Part shown: positions 28,019 through 37,400 of the stretch, piece after piece | Layout: each line of letters begins with the position of its first letter | How positions within the stretch are numbered: the stretch's first letter is position 1 | Assembly (NCBI GenBank): GCA_945910645.1 | Contig: CAMDZB010000010.1 | Span: 1 to 44,997 of the forward strand | DNA: 44,997 bases | Source of the DNA: an uncultured Spirochaetaceae bacterium | GTDB lineage: Bacteria; Spirochaetota; Spirochaetia; Sphaerochaetales; Sphaerochaetaceae | Reading direction: 5' to 3' | Made by a program: the position numbers and the translations under genes | Notes under the pieces: model-generated | The model's input: only the letters and a program-made list of their open reading frames with translations | Databases searched by the model: none | What the model was told of the DNA's origin: nothing

Positions 28019-31000
28019 CATCATCCTCGTCTTTTTCTGAACATTTTGTATAGTTTTCCTTAAGCGTATTGTAGTCGTAGCGCGTGTTATCAGAGAGGCT
28101 GTATAGAAGCGTGTATGAGTCGACAATCCTTATAACATCCCTATCGCCTTCAACCTTGAACATCAGATCAGAAAGTGCCTTGAACGTTGACACCTCCTTA
28201 AAGCGTGAAAGGTCAAAGTAAAGTGTACCCTCGTACTCATTAAGCTTTATAAGCGTTGTAAACTCACTGTTTTCAAGAAGCGCTTTAATGTCATCAGGCA
28301 ACTTACGTGTCTCAAGCATGAGGTAGGCATACCACTTGATGCGTTCCATTCGCTCTCTATCGATTGCTCCGTCCTCTTTCTTAAAGCGATATGTAAAGAA
28401 ACGTAAAACTGAGCGGATAAATAGTAAGAGTTCATCGCTGTCTTTTATCTTATCTAAAAACGGAAGTATCACCATGAGCGTTCCGTATAGCTCCTCCTTG
28501 TTTGGTATGACGCTGAGCGCACCATCAAGGAATAGCGGCATCTTTTTACGCGTAAGCTGGAAGCCTTTGAGCCACTTCTTCACGATTTCAAGAGTGCTTT
28601 CTGTATCAAACTCTCTATATGATGAGAAGAAATCATCGTTTTTCAGCTCACTCTTAATTGCATCATACGTGGTTCTAAGAAGGGTGGTAAGCGTCTTTTG
28701 AGCCTTTGGACTTGATGTTTTAAGTAGGGTTGCTATCGATGCAAAGTAGCTCTCATCAAGTAAAGGCGCCATTGCACTATAGAGCGATGAGAACATCAGA
28801 TCCTCACCGGCATCGTTGATATCCTCAACTCCGCGCCTTCCAAACTTCTCAAAGAAGCGCGCATATATCCCAAACCTGTCAGTAAGCGTTCTGATGTTTT
28901 CAAACACTTGGGTTTCAAAGCCGTTAAGATCAATCCAGAAGCCCTCTTTTTCAATCTTTGAGATTGGATATATGTGATAAAGCTTATCGTTAAGCGTCTG
29001 ATATAGCATGAACTTATCGTTTCCTCTTTCAAGGTTCAGGGCGTTTATGAACGATACGTTTCTTAAGGTTTTCTTGCCGTTTTCCTTCGTATTCTTGCTT
29101 ACAGACATCGTAACCCTGCCGTTTGCCTTAGAGTACGAGTTGTTGTAGAACACAAACACCTTATCAGGTCCCATGCCGTTTGCGTATGCATAGACGTTCT
29201 CCTCGATGCCTCCGTGTTCATTCACAAGGTCGAAGAGTTCAAACGCTTTAGTTCCTGAGAAACATCTTCTCTTCTTAAGAAGTGGGAAGATTAGGGTTTT
29301 ATGCGCATCTAAGAAGGCGTAGTTTGGCGTCTCATCCCACTTTGGCGATGAGAATTCCATTCCGTATTTTTCTCTAAATCCCTCAAGCTGGCCGTGTCCG
29401 AACATAGGAAGGCCTGGGAGTGTTGATAAAAGCGTTGCACATCCAAAGTACTTATCCCCATCTCCAAAGCCCTCTATGGCGGCATCCTCATCAGGATTGT
29501 TAAGGAAATTTACGTAACGCTGCATGATTTCAGGATCAAAGGCGAGCGTCTCTTTAATGCCATCCCTGTATTCCTTGTTCGCTTCGTTTCTCAGCATGTT
29601 CATAAATGCGCTGTTGTATACGCGGTGAAGGCCAAGTGAGCGTACAAAATACCCTTCCATCATCCAGAATGCCTCAGCAAGAAGAAGCGTATTTGGTGCC
29701 TCTTTTTGCACACGATCCACAACCGTTTTCCAGAACTCCTCACCCATAAGGCGTGCAAATTCTTCATCGCTCATTGTGTGGTCTGCACGTCCTGGTATGT
29801 CGCCTGCATGTCCTTCCTCAGGATACCATAGGCGTCTTATATGCTTCATTGCAAGCGTCATTGCAGCATCAAAGCGGATTATAGGAAAGTCGCGTGCAAC
29901 ACGCAAAATCACACCGATTACGGCTTCCCGCACGTCCTTATTAAGGTAATTAAGCTGTGCAGTGTCGTTCCATGGCATACTTGTTCCATCGTTACCGTGG
30001 AAGATAAAACGCGTCTCCCCTGTGTTTTTATCGCGCCTTAGAAAGGTTACAGCGCAGTCTGACTTGTTAAAGTAGTGATCCTCAATCTTAATCTCAACAT
30101 TTGGATCCGAGGAGAGATCCTCACCGTTATATGTGTATGATGCAAACGGTGAATAGCTCTGGCTTATAAAGTACTCAGGGTGCTCAATTACCCATGGCGA
30201 GTCTATTCCCGTATGGTTTGGAACCATATCCCCACAGAGGCGGATATGATAGTTACTAAGACGCTCCTTAAGGCGATGAAGTGAATCCTGACCTCCAAGG
30301 CGATCTGCAATCCTATATTCGTATAGCGAGTATGCAGAGCTCTCCGCATCGCTGTTACCACAAAGGCACTTTATGCGTTTACTTGCAGGGCTTCTCTCCC
30401 ACACACCGATGAGCCAGAGGGCGTTAAAGCCGCTGTCTCTTAAAAATATAAGCTCCTCATCTGGAATCTCATCAAGATGAGTTATGGATCTATTGTATTT
30501 CTTTGAAAGCTGTGAGAGCCAGACAAGGGCATTCTTGGCAATCATCACAACATTAGGCATCCAATCCCTATCCTCAGTGTACGCCTCAATGCCATCAAGA
30601 GTTCCTAGCTTGAACTGTGGCTTTCCACTTCCCGTAAAGTGAGGCTTTCTGAACTCACTAATATAATCACGTGCCTTCTTTAGAAGCTTGAGCACATTTT
30701 CACTAAGGTATTCCTTCCAGTGCTCAAGGATGTACGAAAGCTGATCCTCAAGCGATGTTGGAAAGAGTATAGATGGCTTATTTAGAAAATCAAAGAGCGA
30801 ATCAATATCGTTCTTTTTAAACAGCCCCTTTGTGCTCACGCTCTGGTATGGCAAAAATGACGATAAGAAAAAGATAGCGTCCTTTTCAATATTGAACTCA
30901 TCTGATTTAAAAGCAACCTCTGCATTCTCTATAATTGCAGGGTTTGATGTGATAACATAGTACACGAATAGAGAGCGGAGCGTTTCAGAGAGCATCTGAT

Positions 31001-31349
31001 TCTTTAAAAGCTTTGTTGGAAATGCCATATCATACTGTTTTAGTGATGATTTAAAGGTAGCATTCTTCTCGTTGAGTTTTGTGTAGTCTTTAAAGAGCTG
31101 AATCCTGCTTGTTTTTATAACGTGTGTAATCACATCCTGGTATGCAGAATGAAGCACACCAATTAAATAAAATGAGAGTGAAGAATACTTTCCTGTTTCA
31201 TAAGAAACATTCAAGAGATGCGCAAATTCATCTGCAACTCTATGAAAAACTACAGGTGGATCCTCTGTATTAAAAAGGGGCTGAATATAATCAGTCTTTT
31301 TTCGTACATCTACTGATATTCGTAAATCTCTATTGTCCGCATTCTTCAT
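28008..31349 (-). CDS. Large GH13 alpha-amylase-family protein
   Basis: This is a 1113-residue protein without a signal peptide, so probably cytoplasmic. An N-terminal helical region of about 250 residues precedes a GH13 barrel. Conserved regions are VPNH (about 375), RFDAA with the nucleophile Asp (about 493), LLLAEAFW with the acid/base Glu (about 558) and a fourth region NFLNNPDEDAA (about 615-625), where the usual His before Asp is Pro. GLPMFGHGQLEGFREKYGME follows. The last roughly 350 residues are helical and unassigned. Likely work is on storage glucan or malto-oligosaccharides, but the exact reaction is unknown. I start at the ATG at 31347-31349; a TTG six codons upstream lies within the promoter. 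No ribosome-binding site is visible. Confidence 0.85.
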   Translation of the reverse strand: MKNADNRDLRISVDVRKKTDYIQPLFNTEDPPVVFHRVADEFAHLLNVSYETGKYSSLSFYLIGVLHSAYQDVITHVIKTSRIQLFKDYTKLNEKNATFKSSLKQYDMAFPTKLLKNQMLSETLRSLFVYYVITSNPAIIENAEVAFKSDEFNIEKDAIFFLSSFLPYQSVSTKGLFKKNDIDSLFDFLNKPSILFPTSLEDQLSYILEHWKEYLSENVLKLLKKARDYISEFRKPHFTGSGKPQFKLGTLDGIEAYTEDRDWMPNVVMIAKNALVWLSQLSKKYNRSITHLDEIPDEELIFLRDSGFNALWLIGVWERSPASKRIKCLCGNSDAESSAYSLYEYRIADRLGGQDSLHRLKERLSNYHIRLCGDMVPNHTGIDSPWVIEHPEYFISQSYSPFASYTYNGEDLSSDPNVEIKIEDHYFNKSDCAVTFLRRDKNTGETRFIFHGNDGTSMPWNDTAQLNYLNKDVREAVIGVILRVARDFPIIRFDAAMTLAMKHIRRLWYPEEGHAGDIPGRADHTMSDEEFARLMGEEFWKTVVDRVQKEAPNTLLLAEAFWMMEGYFVRSLGLHRVYNSAFMNMLRNEANKEYRDGIKETLAFDPEIMQRYVNFLNNPDEDAAIEGFGDGDKYFGCATLLSTLPGLPMFGHGQLEGFREKYGMEFSSPKWDETPNYAFLDAHKTLIFPLLKKRRCFSGTKAFELFDLVNEHGGIEENVYAYANGMGPDKVFVFYNNSYSKANGRVTMSVSKNTKENGKKTLRNVSFINALNLERGNDKFMLYQTLNDKLYHIYPISKIEKEGFWIDLNGFETQVFENIRTLTDRFGIYARFFEKFGRRGVEDINDAGEDLMFSSLYSAMAPLLDESYFASIATLLKTSSPKAQKTLTTLLRTTYDAIKSELKNDDFFSSYREFDTESTLEIVKKWLKGFQLTRKKMPLFLDGALSVIPNKEELYGTLMVILPFLDKIKDSDELLLFIRSVLRFFTYRFKKEDGAIDRERMERIKWYAYLMLETRKLPDDIKALLENSEFTTLIKLNEYEGTLYFDLSRFKEVSTFKALSDLMFKVEGDRDVIRIVDSYTLLYSLSDNTRYDYNTLKENYTKCSEKDEDDDEV

Positions 31350-31355
31350 ATTTTG

Positions 31356-31364
31356 ATTATAACA
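31356..31364 (-). promoter_or_regulatory. Extended -10 promoter of the amylase-led operon, predicting a leaderless mRNA
   Basis: TGTTATAAT (31364-31356) is a perfect extended -10 element. The expected start point seven bases after it is 31349, the A of the amylase ATG. The -35 region overlaps the U-tract of the preceding terminator and has no consensus. It is the only promoter-like sequence before a ten-gene run ending at 19487. Confidence 0.6.
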
Positions 31365-31370
31365 CAAGAT

Positions 31371-31407
31371 AAAATAAAAAGATAGGAAGGCAAAGCTTCC
31401 TATCTTT
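31371..31407 (-). terminator. Rho-independent terminator of the giant lipoprotein gene
   Basis: A perfect 12-bp stem AAAGATAGGAAG/CTTCCTATCTTT (31407-31396 with 31389-31378) encloses a six-base loop. On the minus strand it is followed by a U-rich tail made of the end of the stem and TTATTTT. It lies 22 bp after the stop codon at 31429. Confidence 0.92.
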
Positions 31408-31428
31408 AGTGGTTTTTATGTATTTACA

Positions 31429-34400
31429 TTACGTTGTTGTTGTGGACTTTGGAAGGATCGTCCTATAGAGACGTAAACCATAACGCTCCTTATTCACCAT
31501 GTTCAATCCACCAAGGCTGTTCCTACTAAGATCAGTCATCTCGTTGATATTAAACTTATATATCTCTTCTTTCTGATCAGCCCATGATCCACTGAACACG
31601 TAAGGTCCTCCTGAGGTAATAGCCCTATCATTAAAGTTACCTAGCGTAATTTCAATTACGTTTCCGGACATATCATAAAGTCCAAGGAGATTTTTCTTTG
31701 CACCATTGTATCTGATGGCGTCTGCACCTGTAATGTACTTACCTACAGGCTGAGTACCAGGATCATTTGAATACAAACCACCGTAGATGACATAGTCTTT
31801 AAGGCTTTCATGGTTTGTAAGTGTGGATGTTGTGTCAAGACGCTTATCATAGCCTGATGGAGCATTATAAGTCTGCGCATAGAAATTTGTAGGAAGTGAA
31901 GGTGTTTCATTATAAGATGCTTCCCCTGAAAGCGCCTGAGAAGATGATGATGATGCATAGAGGTATTCGCCAACCGTTGGAAGTCTGAATCCTGTCTTGT
32001 CTGCACCAAATCTACCATATGCGGTGTCAGCCTTATCTAAGTATTGAGGATAATGATTATGAATATCCGCAAGTCTAGATTTATCAGTAGCAGTTACAGA
32101 CCTAATTATTGAATTATCTGTATTGAGATATACAGGTGTAAGGGCAACAGCGTTACTTCCATTTATTGTACGCATGTTTGCGTTGTACCATTCTGTTGCT
32201 GCGTTACAGAACACCATCATCTCGTATACAGACATACCAACGATTGGGTCAACTGCACTGTTTCTGTTCCTAGCTGTTCCCTGAGTTCCATTATTATATC
32301 CATAATACTCAGTGGTACTGCTATCAAACGTGTATCCACCTGATGGTGAGGTTGCCCATGTATAGATCTCCTTAAAGAATCCACCTGTCACTGGGATATC
32401 AGCAACTAAGAAGTCGTTATGGATCTTCTGTGTATAGTTTATAGTTGGCCATGAAATGCCACCCTGTAAGCGATAGAAATCCATCTGCTGCTCAGTAGGA
32501 TATGGGTGACGTGTTTCTCCTATAAAGTCTTTGTAGTATGGGCTATACGCTGCACCTTGCTTGATCTTAAGTGATGATGCCTTATCAACATTGAAATACT
32601 TATTGTCAACATTAACAACAGTTACGTTTTTTCCTGTTTCTGTATGCGGTTGGAGAATTACACCATCGCCGTTTACACGCTGCTTTGTTATGTTCTTAAT
32701 ATGCTTATCGTCGAATGTGAACGACGGCGTAAATTTAACAGAGCTTGCTCCCTCAGGAATTGTAAGCGCTGCATTGATTCTACCATAAGGAATAAGTTTT
32801 GCAGTAGAGTACTTGCCGTTCGCATCAGGCTCTGAATAGAATTTGTAATTAACGGTAAGCGTTGATGAAGTGTCAATGCTGCCATCAGCTTTCAACACTC
32901 TGTGTGATACGGGAACTTCCACACCCTCTGAAGGTGTTTGAACAAATTCAATACCGTTATTTTTACTCACATCATCAAGTTGTACGATGAAGTACTGGTT
33001 ACCCTCAATAGCAGCCTCTTTATTTAGGATCACCTCGTTCTGTGACAACTTAATTCCAACATTGTAAACAGGGTTAGGGTTGAAAATTTTGACTTTGACC
33101 TCTCCTCCAGTTGCAAAAGTCGGCTGTGTAACATCTTTAGAATCAGCTGCAGCAAGGGTATCTGATGCAGGGATTGTTAAGACCACATTACCACTTAGTG
33201 TTCCTGATCCTGTTGGATAACCTGTAATCGCAATATCAACAGTCTTGATGACATCAATATCAACAGTATCAGATACCTTTTCAACAGGCCCAATAGTCAC
33301 AGAGTAACTGAGCGTATTTTTTGAATTGTATACAGAGTTAAAGGAATTAAGCCATTTGACCACTGATGCAGTATCAAGATCTGGTCTGAAGTACGTCTTA
33401 TCATTGGTAATAGAGAGTTTAATACCCTTAGTTGTATCAGAGCCGATTCTCACATATGGAATAAACTTGACATTGGTAAGCACTGTTGTTCCATCGCTGT
33501 CGTATGCTGTACCACTAATTGTGTAGTCCCCACTTGGACTATATTGAATGTTTGGCTGCTGAGGCATAGTAAGGCCAGTAACTGCATTTGCAATGCTATT
33601 AGAGGTAATCAGGAGAGGTAGGCTTGTACTTGCAGCATTTGTAACGAATGCTCCTTTGACCCTGAATGTGAGTGTAGTTTTAACGTTGCCTATATCAGGA
33701 TTCGTGTCGCTAGCGCTTGTTGACTTGATTATCTCACTCTTCTGTTCAACTACCTCAAGCCCTTTCTTTGGATCAACTGCGGATTCATTTCCAATGTCGA
33801 TAACGCTAGAAACATTCGTAAACCATGTCCTTAATTTTGTAGGAGTCATAGCTTCAAACTTTCCACCAGTGAGAGTCAATGTGACAGTCTGCCCCTGTCC
33901 ATATCCAAGGTAAACCCTGTGTGGAGCTGAAAGATTAGCATTATTTGATGAAATCCTAAGATTATCATATGACTTGTAGCTTACAGGGCTTGTAAGGCTA
34001 GGTGCCGTATTGGTATTAGCTATGTCATAGTCAGCTGTGGTAAAGTTCGTGATTGGCACGCTGATATCTGCTGTGTTAAGCGTGAGATTTGGAATCGTTA
34101 TGTGCCCTGTGATTCCCACAACCAATGTTGACTTTGCTGTTGTTGTCTTTTCAAGCTGGCTATAATCAAACTGGAAGTAATTGCCGCCAGCCTGTCCTGT
34201 TGACAATTCATTAAGCTTTGCAAACCACCTCTTAACTTCAGCATCTTGTATATCAGTCTTAAACATTGGTGTGATATCAGCACCCTCTGGCTTATTAAGC
34301 GTAAGGAGAACCTTAATGCCGTTGCCGTCTCCAAGTTTGATGTATGGAGTTCCAGCAATTGGATTTGTGCTTGAACCATAGTATCCTTCTGCAGAGCTTA

Positions 34401-37400
34401 TCGTAAGTGTAACATCATCAGTGACGTTGTAGTAGATGTCTGTGTTAAGGTAGAGTGCTTCATTGTTCTCGTTAACTGTTGTGCCTGTGTTATCAAGGGC
34501 GCTGTATGGGATCTTTACAGTTGTTGTACCCCTACCACTGATTGCTGTAGGATTTGGTGCACCAGTTACTCTGATGAGGAGTGAATTTGTATGAAGGCCT
34601 GCACCTGCAATATCCACATACTCGAATTTAACAGTTCCACCAAGAAGATCGCTCAGTGGCTTGAACCATTCTGCAATTCCCGCATTAATAGCATTCTTTG
34701 TTGCCTCAGTATCATCTTTTTTGTCTAATGAGCCACCAAAGAGTGCACCATCAAACTTGAGCATGATTGAAACGCCATCACCTGTCTGTCCAAACTTGAA
34801 GTATCTTGTTGCAACAAGGCTCTTCTCAGCACTGCTTCCTACATACGTACCCTCAGACTGTGGGACTGCTGATACATCCTTAAGGCCTGTTGTATCATAT
34901 CGTGCCCCAGTAATTAGTAACTTCTGACTATCATCCTGAACTTCTCCTGTCTTTTCCTCAGGACCACCATATTGAATATAATTGTATGGAATATAAATTG
35001 GTACATTCTGATCACTTGATGTCGCAGCAGCGTGAGCATAGCCGTTAAGTGTTACAGTTAAGATGTTACCCTTAATAGGCAGCACTGTTTTATCAATAGT
35101 ACACGAAATACCACTAAAAGCATTTTTGAAGTCAGAGTCATTGATGCTCTTTGCAAGTGATTCTTGAAGTGCTATAAGTTTTTCCTCAGTATCCACATTG
35201 AAATTACCGTTTGTAAGCTCAATGCGGATCTTTACAGGGTTTGTACCTCCAATATCCATCCATTTGTATGAACCTACTCCGAGTGGATTATTTTCATTCA
35301 TGCCATAGTTTTGTGATTTTACAAGAGCAGCCTTTACCATCTCATCTGTCGCCATGTAGAGGTTAACAGCATTAGGCGCTCCTTCATCTGTATTTCCAAG
35401 CATTATGTCATCATCTGTAACCATTTCACCATGTGGATTTGCTGCAAGTATATGCTTGTATTTAATGAGTAGACTCTTTGCAACTGTTCCCGTTATCTCT
35501 TTATTTGCGTAACCTGTCACCTTTACATCGATGTATGACTTTCCAGCACCACCGCCGTTTGTAGTATCAAGCTCATATGCAAGGATGCCATATTCTCTAG
35601 TGATCTCTGAGAATATATCTTTAACCATTTCATTATCAAGGTTTTGAGCAAAGCGAGCGTTAGAGAGTTCAACTCTTACAATGACACCATCCTCACGTTG
35701 GTCTGTATTATCGCCAGTAGTAGCACCAGTATTTGTACTTCTTCCAAGATTGATAAATGGCTGTCCTCTAAGAGGTGAATCAGATGATCCTACAAATCCT
35801 GATGTTGTTGAAACGTTTGCAATCACAGCACCTTTGTTCTTAAAGAAGATCTTTGTTGTGTATTTGTCCTCATTAAGCGCACTTGAAGCAAACTTTATGT
35901 AATCCTTCTTGATCTTAAGCTCTGTGCCAAGCTCTGCAAATATTGCAGTCTCATCAGGTAGGTTGTAACCTGTAACCTTGATGACAATGTGATCTTCTGC
36001 AATGCTTGAGAGTAAATACTTACGTGTGCTGTTATCCTTAGGATCTTGAGGGATCTCTATGACTGTACCTCTTATATCCTCATTCATTTTTGTGCTATCA
36101 GAAAGGATTGCATTTAGCTTTGCTGTGTCAAACCTTGCGTTCTGGAGGTTTAATTTGAGTGCAAGTCCGTTTTCACTCTCAGCGTATGAGATGTATGGAG
36201 CGGCCTCAAGTGGAACGCCCTGGCTTCCGTAGAAGTTCGCATCGTTATCCGTAACACTTGATGATACAAGAGATGATGTCTGGTAGTATATTGGAATTGT
36301 CCGTGTTACAAAATCATCCACAGCACCTGCAAGGTCCATAGCTTCTATTTTAATTGATGTTGATGAGTTTGTATTTGGCTTTGTTGGATATCCTTTAATC
36401 TCAATTATAATGCTCTGAAGTCCTTTAGCATTTTCTACTTTATTACCAGTAGAAGGATCCTTGATTGTATAAGAATCGTTAGATTCTGTACTATCACCTG
36501 CTTGTGGATCAACCCATGTTCCACCAACTGCATCTTTGAAGTTTTTAAACCACTCTGCCACTCTTACACTATCAACTTTTTCGCTGAATGTTAGCCTTTT
36601 AGCTTCGCCTGTAATGTTGAGTTTAACTCTCGTTACAGGATATTCTATTGGAGTTCCAGATAATGAGACTGAGTAGTTATAATTAATATATGGTGTTCCC
36701 TTAATTGGATTGTTCAAACTACCAAAGTACGCATCACCAGTATCGATTTCAACATTGTCAGCAGGCTCAGTCCTGTAGTAGACATTAAGAGGTGTTGGAA
36801 CTTTTTCATACGACTCATGGACATTCTTAAGTACGCTGTATGGAATATCAAAGGTATTCACACCATCAAGGCTACCAATCGTTGGGTGACCTGTCACAGT
36901 AAACACTATGTTGTCTTTACCTACTCCTGTATTTTCACCACTTTCAATTACAAAGTTTATTTTAGAGTTATTCACATCTCTTACAAACGAATCAAACCAG
37001 ACCTTCAAGAGTTCTCCAGTTATGTTGTCATTAAATACAGCGTTCTTAAGCTGGATCTTGATCTTGTTACCAAGGTTGTTTGACCCAAAGTTAATGTATG
37101 GAGTTCCGATAAGCTTATTAGCACTTGTTCCTACATAGCCAGTCTCTGATGAGATAGTTGCCGAGATCTTTGATGTGGCATCTGTGGTCTCATACTTAAT
37201 TGCGTTATCCTGATTTGCTTCCTCCTCAAGGGAAGTGATCTTACCGTTTGTATCAACAATACCCTTACGTAAGCGGAATGTGCTTGGTACATTTTCAAAT
37301 ACGAGTGCAGGGATTTGCTGCTTGATAAAACCTGTACATGATGATGAATTAAAGTAACCTTGAATATTCACATCAACCCATGTACCGTTTGTATCGTATG

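Noticed and set aside
31350-31367. Upstream TTG start for the amylase gene
   Set aside because: Those codons are made of the extended -10 element itself (TGTTATAAT), and nothing upstream resembles a ribosome-binding site.
31429-31700. Diversity-generating retroelement variable region at the end of the giant gene
   Set aside because: No reverse transcriptase, accessory gene or template copy is in the window, and the terminal codons are not clearly enriched in adenine-rich AAY codons. Kept only as a test within the FGE-like domain finding.
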